From JAUVXJ01 sp964433755 (GTDB lineage Bacteria; Chloroflexota; Anaerolineae; UBA7937; B3-Chlor), in contig CAYSSR010000002.1 of the NCBI GenBank assembly GCA_964433755.1, positions 658,040-722,039 on the forward strand: a stretch of 64,000 nucleotides of DNA, read 5' to 3'. How positions within the stretch are numbered: the stretch's first letter is position 1; each line of letters begins with the position of its first letter. The notes under the pieces are model-generated. The model saw nothing but the letters and a program-made list of their open reading frames with translations, made no database searches and had not been told where the DNA came from. The position numbers were made by a program, and so were the translations under genes. Below, one piece after another: positions 1-7,085 of this stretch.

Positions 1-1
1 T

Positions 2-175
2 GTGGAGCCGCGAAACCTGGACCGGCACCGAACAGAGCTACAGCACCTCGATCTGGGGAAGAGCTGCATCCGGTTCGCGAGCCTGGAGCAACTCTCCCTG
101 GAGCTCGTGCGCGCCATCCTGGAGGAGACCGTGCAGGCCATAGACGCGGACCTATCCCACCGGATGGAGAAGTGA
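2..175 (+). CDS. C-terminal end of a DUF1801-like (YdhG-type) protein, truncated by window edge
   Basis: An open frame runs in from the left edge and stops at TGA 173-175, giving 57 visible residues. It contains a GKSCIRF segment followed by a Leu-rich helix (LEQLSLELVRAILEE) and a charged tail. The GKSCIRF-LE pattern resembles the C-terminus of DUF1801 proteins of the YdhG/YjbR/frataxin-like fold, small cytoplasmic proteins of unclear role. The start and most of the protein lie outside the window, so the family call rests on one motif. Confidence 0.5.
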   Translation: MEPRNLDRHRTELQHLDLGKSCIRFASLEQLSLELVRAILEETVQAIDADLSHRMEK

Positions 176-335
176 ACGCTTGGCAGTGGAGTGAAGAGCG
201 TGGTCTGTGCAGCCGCGGGGAGCAAGGTCGCTGCATTGCAGGACTAGTGAAGGCGCATGGCGCCACCGGTGGCAGAGCAATCCCTGGACCGATAGACGGT
301 CCACAATGCCGGAAAGACAAGGAGGTACTATAGGC

Positions 336-1241
336 ATGGCTCAGGCTGGAGGATTCGTGTCCAACAGGCTAGGATCTGTCCGACGCGTCCTGGGCGTCGG
401 TTTGATGTTCTTCTCTGCGGTGGGACTGGTGATCAGCGTGTTGGGCTTGATCGTCGTCTTCACCCTCAGCGGACAGGTGGCCTCGAACGCAGACCACGCC
501 CTGGAGATCACCGTCGACGCCCTCACCTCCACCCGGCAGAACCTGGACTTGACCGACAGGGCGCTGAGGGAGGCCAGGGTCGCTCTCAGCACCACGGAGA
601 CCTTCGTGGAGGAGGCAGGCAGCGGTCTGGAGAATACCAGCGCGTTGATGGGGTCGTTGAGTGAGATCCTGGGAAGCGATCTGCCAGACGTGATCGAGGA
701 CACACAGGATTCACTCGCCGCCGCGGAGGAAGGCGCCGCCGTCATCGAGGATGTGCTGCGTGGCCTGAACGCCATCTCAGGACTCACCGGCCTGAGCTAC
801 GATCCAGAAGTCTCCTTGACAGACAGCTTCGCCGGCATGAACGAGAGCCTGGGTACAATTCCAGCTACACTGGCCGAGCTCGACGACAGCTTGGAGGGAG
901 CCCAACAGAATCTAGACGACCTTCAGACCGCCCTCTCGCAAGTGGCCACCCCGCTGACCGAAAGCGAAGTGGTTCTGGCCGAAGCCCAGGCCAGCGTGCA
1001 GACCTACAGCAGCACAATCGACCAACTGGCCGAGGCGGCCGGCGATCTCCGCGCGGTTCTCCCGGCGTGGATTCGCACCGCTGTCCTCGCCCTGTACTTC
1101 CTCCTCGTCTGGCTGGCAGTGTCCCAGATCGGGCTGCTCTGGCAGGGGTGGGAGATGGTCAGTAGCCAACCCAGGCTCATGGAAGCCCGTCTCCAAGAAC
1201 TGGAGAAGAAACTGGCTGGCCAGTCTCGAAGGGCACGGTAG
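336..1241 (+). CDS. Membrane-anchored coiled-coil protein of unknown function
   Basis: This is a 301-residue protein starting at ATG 336, with GGAGG at 321-325; the open frame extends upstream but has no better start. A hydrophobic segment spans about residues 18-43. A long Ala/Leu/Glu/Asp-rich region of heptad-like character spans about 50-235. A second membrane segment follows at about 245-270, and then a basic amphipathic tail of about 30 residues. The two membrane anchors flanking a long helical domain suggest an extracytoplasmic coiled coil, resembling the arrangement in chemoreceptor or methyl-accepting-like proteins, but no HAMP or signalling domain is visible. It stands alone, converging on the next gene. 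Function unknown. Confidence 0.7.
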   Translation: MAQAGGFVSNRLGSVRRVLGVGLMFFSAVGLVISVLGLIVVFTLSGQVASNADHALEITVDALTSTRQNLDLTDRALREARVALSTTETFVEEAGSGLENTSALMGSLSEILGSDLPDVIEDTQDSLAAAEEGAAVIEDVLRGLNAISGLTGLSYDPEVSLTDSFAGMNESLGTIPATLAELDDSLEGAQQNLDDLQTALSQVATPLTESEVVLAEAQASVQTYSSTIDQLAEAAGDLRAVLPAWIRTAVLALYFLLVWLAVSQIGLLWQGWEMVSSQPRLMEARLQELEKKLAGQSRRAR

Positions 1242-1381
1242 AGAGACCATCACAGCCGCACGGCCCCTGGGAGCCTGCTACCTTCAGGGAAGATGTGGCC
1301 CAGTGATCACTTCCCAGAATCGTCGGGTCCGCGCCCTCACGGCGGGTACAGGGCTTGGCAGCGGTCAGTAGAATCCCGAGG

Positions 1382-2083
1382 TCAGCCAGCCACCGGCAAG
1401 TGGACGGCGAACCTGCACACCTCGTCGCCCTGGAGTACGCTCTCCAGCAACTCCACCTCCACAGGCTCTCCCAGTATCTCCTCCCAGATGCCTTTGTAGA
1501 ACCCAGCTCCGCAATAGCAGTACGTCGGGGACATCGCTACGGACGACTTGAGAGCATCTCTGACCCGCGGGCAGTGGCAGTACAACTGCCGCTTCCTGGA
1601 GGGGTCTTGCTCTCTGAGATACTCCACCAGAAAGCCGCTCTTGGGTATCTTCGTGGCCACCACTGTGGGGCCGTCCAACGCGCCTGCCGATCCCCATCCC
1701 CTCCCAACAACATCCTGGACCAACTCCTCGTTCAACTGGAGAGTGTCCCTGAGCAAGGATTCGAACTGCGCCTGGAGCATTCCATGAACCTGAGCCAGGT
1801 CTCCGGTTTCCTCGTAGGTCTTCCTCAACGCCGCCAGAGCGGCTTTGGGGTACTGGCACGCGCAACCGGTCAGGATCGCTCTCCGGCCAGATTCCCCGAC
1901 CAGGGAATCCAGTCTGCCCATCGCTTCCCTGGTCCAGGCGATGACCTCTTCCCTGGGAGAGTCAGAAGACAACTCTTCAGCTCCCCGCATCACCTCCCTC
2001 TCGACGTCCTCGCCGGCGACCTGCTTGAGACCCGTGGAGAACTTGTGCAGCCAGGCTCGTTCGAAATCCAGCTCCTCAGACAA
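1382..2083 (-). CDS. DUF6144-like protein with three CxC motifs
   Basis: About 233 residues from a TTG start at 2083, chosen because a GAGGGGG run lies just upstream; the open frame extends further but with no in-frame ATG or GTG near a ribosome site. The N-terminal half is helical. Cys pairs occur at residues 74/76 (CAC), 169/171 (CHC) and 189/191 (CYC), followed by a GAGFYKGIWEEILG-type segment and a CRF ending. That C-terminal pattern resembles DUF6144 and related L-2-amino-thiazoline-carboxylate-hydrolase-like or V4R-like ligand-binding folds. The repeated CxC pairs suggest metal binding, which is an inference. It is transcribed divergently from the LOG gene. Confidence 0.65.
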   Translation of the reverse strand: MSEELDFERAWLHKFSTGLKQVAGEDVEREVMRGAEELSSDSPREEVIAWTREAMGRLDSLVGESGRRAILTGCACQYPKAALAALRKTYEETGDLAQVHGMLQAQFESLLRDTLQLNEELVQDVVGRGWGSAGALDGPTVVATKIPKSGFLVEYLREQDPSRKRQLYCHCPRVRDALKSSVAMSPTYCYCGAGFYKGIWEEILGEPVEVELLESVLQGDEVCRFAVHLPVAG

Positions 2084-2141
2084 CGCGCCATCCCCCTCTT
2101 CTCTGACGTCTCCGTGCGGTGACCACGCCTCACCACGTACG

Positions 2142-2171
2142 ATTATATGGCGGAGTCGTCGCCACCCACAA
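2142..2171 (-). promoter_or_regulatory. Promoter candidate for the DUF6144-like gene
   Basis: On the minus strand TATAAT (plus coordinates 2142-2147) is preceded, 18 bases upstream, by TTGTGG (2166-2171). Transcription would begin near 2135 and leave a leader of about 50 bases before the TTG start. The -10 is perfect and the -35 is weak. Confidence 0.5.
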
Positions 2172-2350
2172 GCTCCATCTCCCTGCCGCAACGTGGTGCA
2201 TCCTCTTGCCCACACCGCTGTGTGTGCCTATCATTAGGCGTGGACAGACGTGGCAGCAGAGCACCCGGCGCACGGCCGGTCCTGGGGAAGAACTGACCGT
2301 GCCCACAGGCGCTGTTCGAGCGTCGCCTTGTACAGAACCAGGGGGGCGCC

Positions 2351-2911
2351 ATGAGCATCGAGAAAGCATCGTTCCTGGGAGGGGCCGACTTCCAGCCAGG
2401 AGACGACACCTACACGGACGCCTTCGAGACCGCCAGGCTCCTGGCTGAGAACGGGATCACCGTCCTCAACGGTGGAGGACCAGGCGTGATGAGAGCGGCC
2501 ACCGAGGGAGCCCAGGCCGCGGGCGGGCACGTGATAGGGGTCACCTACTACCCCAAATACCCCCACGCCAGGTACGAGGGCAGGGATCCCCTCAACCCCT
2601 TCGACGAAGAGGTGGTGACCGCCGACTACTTCGATCGCACCAAGACCCTGCTTCAAATGGGGGACGTGCACATCGTCTTCAGAGGTGGAACCGGCACCAT
2701 CAGCGAGTTCGGCATGAGCTGGGCCCTCTCCAGGATCCACTACGGACATAGCATCCCTCTCCTCCTCTTCGGCCGGTTCTGGGAGGAGATCACCACTTGT
2801 CTCAAAGAGTACATGTACATGAGGGAAGACGAGTTTCGAATCTACCACGTGGTCACGTCGCCCCAGCGAGTGCTGGAGACCATAAGGGATCTAGGCCAGC
2901 CCACGGGCTGA
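2351..2911 (+). CDS. LOG family Rossmann-fold protein (lysine-decarboxylase-like)
   Basis: 186 residues. It carries the nucleotide-binding signature GGGPGVMRAA (41-50) with the conserved Arg48, and a second signature RGGTGTISE (111-119) ending in the conserved Glu. LOG proteins normally have PGGxGTxxE here; Arg replaces Pro. Family members hydrolyse cytokinin-type or other nucleoside 5'-monophosphates to base and ribose phosphate, and related SLOG domains are predicted nucleotide sensors in conflict systems. It ends 30 bases before the ATP-cone nuclease gene on the same strand, so the two are probably co-transcribed. The substrate is unknown, and a sensor rather than metabolic role is possible. 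Confidence 0.8.
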   Translation: MSIEKASFLGGADFQPGDDTYTDAFETARLLAENGITVLNGGGPGVMRAATEGAQAAGGHVIGVTYYPKYPHARYEGRDPLNPFDEEVVTADYFDRTKTLLQMGDVHIVFRGGTGTISEFGMSWALSRIHYGHSIPLLLFGRFWEEITTCLKEYMYMREDEFRIYHVVTSPQRVLETIRDLGQPTG

Positions 2912-2941
2912 CGGCGCAGGCTATCGCCAGGAGATGGTGGT

Positions 2942-3793
2942 ATGACCGTAGAGAGGATCAGGGTCTTGAAGCACTCTGGTGAGTACGAGCCATTCTCCGA
3001 GAGCAAGGTAAGAGACTCTCTCACCAGAGCAGGAGCCGACGAGGAGCTCATCGACACCATCGTCGCCCGTGTGAGAAAGGAACTGTACGACGGCATCTCC
3101 ACCAGAGAGATCTACCACCACGTCTTCCAGTTGCTCCGAGAGCTCCAGAGCTCCCTGGTCTCCAGCTACTCCCTCAAGCGGGCGATCATGGAGCTGGGAC
3201 CGTCCGGCTTTCCGTTCGAGAGATTCGTGGCCGGAGTCCTCGAGGCTCACGGGTATACCGTCGCCGTGGACCAGACAGTGCCGGGGAGATGTATAGACCA
3301 CGAGGTGGACATCATCGCTCGGAAGGGCCATGGACACTACATGATAGAGGCCAAGTTCCACAACCAGCCCGGCATCAAGTCAGACATCAAAGATGCCCTC
3401 TACACCTATGCCCGATTCCTGGACGTGAGGGAAGCCTGGGTGGAGATCGACGGACACCGGGGTCATCTGCACCAGGCCTGGCTGATCACCAATACCAAGG
3501 TGACCTCCAAGGTCAGGGAGTACGCCAGATGCGCGGGGATGCGCGTCACCAGTTGGGACTACCCTCCACGCGTCAGCCTGAGAAGCATGGTCGAGGAAAG
3601 CGGCCTCCTGCCACTGACCTGCCTGCAATCGCTGAGCCCAGAGGACAAGACGAGACTGCTAGAGGAAGGCTACATCTTCTGTCGTGAACTCACAGAACGA
3701 GACATCGCTCTCATTCCGCGCAACGAACTGGAGAAAGCACGGAACGAGGCTTTGCAGGCCTGCAAGGGGAAGGCGCCAGGATCCCCTCGGTGA
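2942..3793 (+). CDS. ATP-cone domain fused to a PD-(D/E)XK (Mrr-like) nuclease
   Basis: 283 residues. The N-terminal ~85 residues look like an ATP-cone: RIRVLKHSGEYEPFSESKV, then paired helices and YSLKRAIMELG. This is the nucleotide-sensing fold of ribonucleotide reductases and NrdR. Residues ~90-165 form a restriction-endonuclease-like core with Asp123 (VDIIA) and Glu136-x-Lys138 (IEAKF), the PD-(D/E)XK catalytic set. A C-terminal region (~165-283) has no clear family. A start at ATG 2942 follows GGAGATGGT. The fusion suggests DNA cleavage gated by ATP or dATP. Together with the preceding LOG gene it looks like a nucleotide-responsive two-gene module, which is inference. Confidence 0.78.
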   Translation: MTVERIRVLKHSGEYEPFSESKVRDSLTRAGADEELIDTIVARVRKELYDGISTREIYHHVFQLLRELQSSLVSSYSLKRAIMELGPSGFPFERFVAGVLEAHGYTVAVDQTVPGRCIDHEVDIIARKGHGHYMIEAKFHNQPGIKSDIKDALYTYARFLDVREAWVEIDGHRGHLHQAWLITNTKVTSKVREYARCAGMRVTSWDYPPRVSLRSMVEESGLLPLTCLQSLSPEDKTRLLEEGYIFCRELTERDIALIPRNELEKARNEALQACKGKAPGSPR

Positions 3794-3825
3794 GCTCCCC
3801 CTAGCGCCCAAATCGGCGCGGGCCG

Positions 3826-4959
3826 CTAGGCCGTTCTTCCCAGCACCTCGCCGGAGAAGGACCGCTCCAGCTCCTCGTCGACGAAGACGCCAGCCCTCCG
3901 AATCAGCTCGTCGTCGAAGTAGATCTCGCCGCCTCCATACTCTTCCCTCTGGATCTGGACCAGGTCCCAGTGTATCGCCGACCGATTGCCGTTGGAGGCA
4001 TCCTCGTAGCAGTTGCCCGGCGTGAGATGGAACGACCCAGCGATCTTCTCCGTGAAGAGCACGTCCCGACTGGGATGGAGGATGAAGGGATTGAGGCCCA
4101 GGGCGAACTCACCGAAGTAGCGGCCGCCCTCATCGGTATCCAGGATCTCGTTGAGCCTTTGGTTGTCCCCCTGGCAGCAGGCATCGACGATCCGACCTTC
4201 ACGAACCTCGAACCTGACGTCGTGGAACATGCTTCCCTGATAGAGTCCAGGGGTGTTGTAGGTGATGGTGCCATTGACCGAGTCTCTGACCGGAGCCGTC
4301 ATCAGCTCTCCGTCAGGCATGTTGTTCCTGCCATCCCACTTCATGCTGGGGATACCTTTGATGGAGAACGTGACGTCCGTCCCAGGCGCCACGATCCTGA
4401 CCACGTCGGTGCCCTCGAATAACTCGACCAGCCGGTCCATGGACTCGGACATACTGGCATAGTCCAGGCAGCAGACGTCATAGTAGAGATCTGCGTACGC
4501 CTCCCTGCTCATCTCGGAGAGTTGGGCGATGGAGTTTGAGGGATACCGCAGCAGACACCACTTCATCTCTGCACTCCGGCGCCATTCCAGGACAGGCCTG
4601 GCGTAGAGAGTCTGGTACATCTTCAGTTGATGTGGCCGGAGGTCCGCCAGGTCGAAAGGGTTGTCCTCCGCACGCACGATGAGCCAGGCCTCACAATTCC
4701 GCAGTAGCTCCAGATGTAGGGTGGTGAACGCACCGTACTGCTCCTCACTGGCCTGGCCTATCCACTGGCGCTGAAGCGATGGATCGTTGTAGTGCCAGAA
4801 GGGGACGGCACCCATCCTCGTCGCCTGCCCAATCACCACCTTGGCCAGCTCCAGGGCCTCCCTGCCACACACCTCCAGCAAGAGACGTTCCCCAGGCTTC
4901 AGCCCCAGAGAATAGCCCAGGAGCTGCTTGACCAGGACTTCGTCCCGCTCGTCCCTCAT
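3826..4959 (-). CDS. M29 family aminopeptidase
   Basis: 377 residues, a little under the usual 390-410 of thermophilic M29 aminopeptidases (AmpS/AmpT/PepS). The C-terminal metal-binding region is intact: NMPDGE (213-218), Glu284 in YFGEFALG, Glu304 (TEK), His311, and SAIHWD with His330 and Asp332. The enzyme is a cytoplasmic dimetal exopeptidase removing N-terminal residues from peptides. The ATG at 4959 has GGAG about ten bases upstream. It converges on the nuclease gene with 32 bases between the stop codons. A good promoter lies at 5115-5143. Confidence 0.88.
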   Translation of the reverse strand: MRDERDEVLVKQLLGYSLGLKPGERLLLEVCGREALELAKVVIGQATRMGAVPFWHYNDPSLQRQWIGQASEEQYGAFTTLHLELLRNCEAWLIVRAEDNPFDLADLRPHQLKMYQTLYARPVLEWRRSAEMKWCLLRYPSNSIAQLSEMSREAYADLYYDVCCLDYASMSESMDRLVELFEGTDVVRIVAPGTDVTFSIKGIPSMKWDGRNNMPDGELMTAPVRDSVNGTITYNTPGLYQGSMFHDVRFEVREGRIVDACCQGDNQRLNEILDTDEGGRYFGEFALGLNPFILHPSRDVLFTEKIAGSFHLTPGNCYEDASNGNRSAIHWDLVQIQREEYGGGEIYFDDELIRRAGVFVDEELERSFSGEVLGRTA

Positions 4960-5356
4960 CCCTCCTCGCTCCTCATCGATCTAGCGGCCGACACCGCCCG
5001 CCCCTCCGTCGCGTGGTGTGCCCATCGCCCGGTCGCCCGCGATGCGCCACCCTCTCATGGCGCGAAATCCCGTCTGGTCTCTGCTCGGAGGTCACGCAAG
5101 CCCAACTGCGTGCTATTATCGCACGCAGGACTCATCTTGTCAAGAGGACAGCCATCGCCGCAGCGCCTTCCCTGGAGTTCAGTCGCGGCACAGACGTCAG
5201 CGCAGAGTCGCCCAGAGGGGGCCACCCAGGCACAACACCACAGCTTCTGTGGTTGCGTCGTCCAGGATCGACTGAGAGACGGCGGAGCATGGGGCGAGTC
5301 GCCAGCTCTTCCGTGCAGGCCCAGCGGCCCTCTCCTGGATTGGCCATCCGTCGCTG
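4960..5356. other. Gene-free stretch (397 bases) upstream of the aminopeptidase
   Basis: No convincing gene on either strand. The several short open frames overlap one another and have no ribosome site or recognisable motif. The part nearest the aminopeptidase is its leader and promoter (5115-5143). From about 5145 to 5356 I see nothing beyond the 3' flank of the corrinoid fragment at 5357. Confidence 0.6.
5115..5143 (-). promoter_or_regulatory. Promoter for the M29 aminopeptidase
   Basis: On the minus strand TTGACA (5138-5143) and GATAAT (5115-5120) are separated by 17 bases. The -35 is perfect and the -10 has one mismatch. Transcription would start near 5108, giving a leader of about 150 bases before ATG 4959. 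Confidence 0.65.
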
Positions 5357-5593
5357 CTAGATCACGCCCGCCAGTTCCTTCGCCTTCCTTGCCGCCGACG
5401 AGACATCAGGAGCGTAGCCATCGGCGCCGATCTCGTCGCAGTACTCCTGGGTCAGCGGAGCGCCACCCACCAGGATTTTGACGCCATCGCGGACGAGCGA
5501 CTCCGCCGCCTTCTCGTCTATGAGCTTCAAGTCCATTCGGAGTTCCCCTACAACGCCCACCGTTCCGTTCTCGAGATAGCCCGCCAAGATCAC
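5357..5593 (-). pseudogene. Remnant of a corrinoid (B12-binding) methyltransferase protein
   Basis: A 78-codon frame beginning with GTG 5593, seven bases after the stop of the UroD-type methyltransferase. Residues ~38-76 (VRDGVKILVGGAPLTQEY, then EIGADGYAPD and an AxKAKELAG helix) match the end of the B12-binding domain of methyltransferase corrinoid proteins. The helical cap, the cobalt-ligand motif DxHxxG and the SxL motif are absent; the first ~35 residues resemble nothing. A whole family member is about 210 residues, as in the intact copy at 14153-14794. The fragment is best read as the tail of a deleted cognate gene. Translation by coupling is possible, but it could not bind cobalamin normally. 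Confidence 0.7.
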
Positions 5594-5599
5594 GAATGG

Positions 5600-6745
5600 T
5601 CAAGAACCAATGGGGTAGTGGCCATGCTCGTAGGCAGTCTCGAACATGGCCACCACGTTCTCTGGCGGCACGCCAGCCTGGATGTTGTGTATAGAGCCGA
5701 AGACGAAGCCGCCACCCGGCGCCAGGTCCTCGATGCGCCTCCTGGCCTCGTCTCTCACCTCTTCGGGTGTCCCGAAGGGAAGGACATGGGTGGCGTCCAC
5801 CCCACCGCCCCAGAACACGATGTCGCGCCCGAACTCCCTCTTGAGCTGACCCGTGTCCATATCCTTGGCCGATACCTGGACCGGGTTGATGATGTCGATT
5901 CCGCTCTCGATCAGGTCGGGGAGTGCCCAGCGTATGGACCCACAGCAATGGAGGAAGATCTTGGCCTTGGTCTTGGAGTGGATGAGTTCCGTCAGGCGCC
6001 GATGTCGAGGTTTGATGATCTCCCGGTACAGATCCGGCGAGAACAGAGGTCCGTGCTGTCCCCCCAGATCATCACTCAACTCCACGATGTGGACGTAGGG
6101 TCCCACCTCATCGAGTATCGAATCCCAGAAGTCCAAGAGCCATTCCAGGATCCGCTCGGCAAGGGCCTCCACGTATGGCTTGTTACACGCCATGTCCAGG
6201 TACAACTGCTCGAGGCCCCGTACCCAGAATGATTGCTCGTAGACGCCGCCGATGGGCGCGTGCATCATCACCGCTTTGTCCGTCTCTTCCAGGAGCCTCC
6301 GCGCTTCATCAGCAAGGCCCTCCACCCGCGCCCGGTCGCGGGGATCCGGAAACTTGAACGCCTCCAGCTCCTCGATGGTCCCTTCCTTGAGGGGATGATC
6401 CGCCAGGTCGTACCAGTAGCCCCCTGGAGGCCTCCGGTAGAGCACACCCCATTCATCGACGAAGCTATCGGTCTCCTCATCGAGCTTGAACTCAAAATCA
6501 GAGCCGTCGTGGGGGAAGCAGCCGACGACGTCGGCGTGGAACATCTCTTTGATCTCCGGGGCCGGGTCCACGATTTGCTGGAACGTGTCCATGATCGTGA
6601 CCGGCTCCGTCGGCATCCCCAGGTGCTCCAGGAGACGGCGATAAGCCACGTGGTGCATGGAAGTGACCAATCCCCCGAAGTCAATGGGGACGCGATCGGG
6701 TTCCTTGTGATCCAGGGTCAGGAGCACTCTCTCCCTACTGTTCAT
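5600..6745 (-). CDS. UroD/MtaA-type cobalamin-dependent methyltransferase
   Basis: 381 residues from ATG 6745, where GGAGG sits seven bases upstream; the longer open frame adds only spurious N-terminal sequence. It starts with NSRERVLLTLDHKEPDRVP, typical of uroporphyrinogen-decarboxylase-family methyltransferases. It has the zinc-site segment FLHCCGS (His266, Cys267/Cys268) and a C-terminal SIHNIQAGVPPENV segment, in which His353 sits where some relatives have the second metal-ligand Cys. Members move methyl groups between a substrate or coenzyme and a corrinoid protein. The fragment just downstream is the expected corrinoid partner in ruins, so this enzyme may use another corrinoid protein. 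Substrate unknown. Confidence 0.85.
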   Translation of the reverse strand: MNSRERVLLTLDHKEPDRVPIDFGGLVTSMHHVAYRRLLEHLGMPTEPVTIMDTFQQIVDPAPEIKEMFHADVVGCFPHDGSDFEFKLDEETDSFVDEWGVLYRRPPGGYWYDLADHPLKEGTIEELEAFKFPDPRDRARVEGLADEARRLLEETDKAVMMHAPIGGVYEQSFWVRGLEQLYLDMACNKPYVEALAERILEWLLDFWDSILDEVGPYVHIVELSDDLGGQHGPLFSPDLYREIIKPRHRRLTELIHSKTKAKIFLHCCGSIRWALPDLIESGIDIINPVQVSAKDMDTGQLKREFGRDIVFWGGGVDATHVLPFGTPEEVRDEARRRIEDLAPGGGFVFGSIHNIQAGVPPENVVAMFETAYEHGHYPIGS

Positions 6746-7085
6746 ACAAACCTCCAAGACGTGCTGAAGAAGGATGGCACGCAACGCGCGGCCGATCTGT
6801 GACGAGTGGTAGACGTCATCGTGCGACGGGGCGAAACGACAACGACGCTCCAGATGAGGCAACGCCGCTATCACGTCGTGCAACCCGCTCTGGATTCTAC
6901 CACGTGCCTGCGACCGCCACAAGCCGCAGGGGGAAGAAGCTGCTCGCTCTGAGATCGGGGTCCGACGAGGTATGGGCTTGCCGCAGATCTGTGATAGCGG
7001 TGGAGTTGATACCCCAGTGGAAAGCACGAGGTCACACACGCCGGGGCGCCGATCCACCATGCCCGTGAGGAGATCGAATGGTGGT
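6746..7085. other. Gene-free stretch (340 bases) between the P-type ATPase and the UroD-type gene
   Basis: No supported gene. It holds the leader and a likely promoter (6894-6922) of the UroD-type methyltransferase. The remainder towards 7085 is the 3' flank of the ATPase gene, with no clear terminator hairpin followed by a T run. Confidence 0.5.
6894..6922 (-). promoter_or_regulatory. Promoter candidate for the UroD-type methyltransferase
   Basis: On the minus strand TTGTGG (6917-6922) and TAGAAT (6894-6899) are 17 bases apart. The match is moderate. Transcription from about 6887 gives a leader of roughly 140 bases. Confidence 0.4.

Noticed and set aside
207..335. N-terminal extension of the coiled-coil protein
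   Set aside because: GGAGG is placed for ATG 336, and the extension is basic sequence with no membrane or domain character.
1755..1775. GGATTCGAACTGCG resembling a tRNA T-loop
   Set aside because: It is inside the DUF6144-like gene and no cloverleaf can be drawn around it.
4960..5356. Several short plus-strand frames ahead of the corrinoid remnant
   Set aside because: Overlapping, without ribosome sites, and without similarity to any family I recognise.
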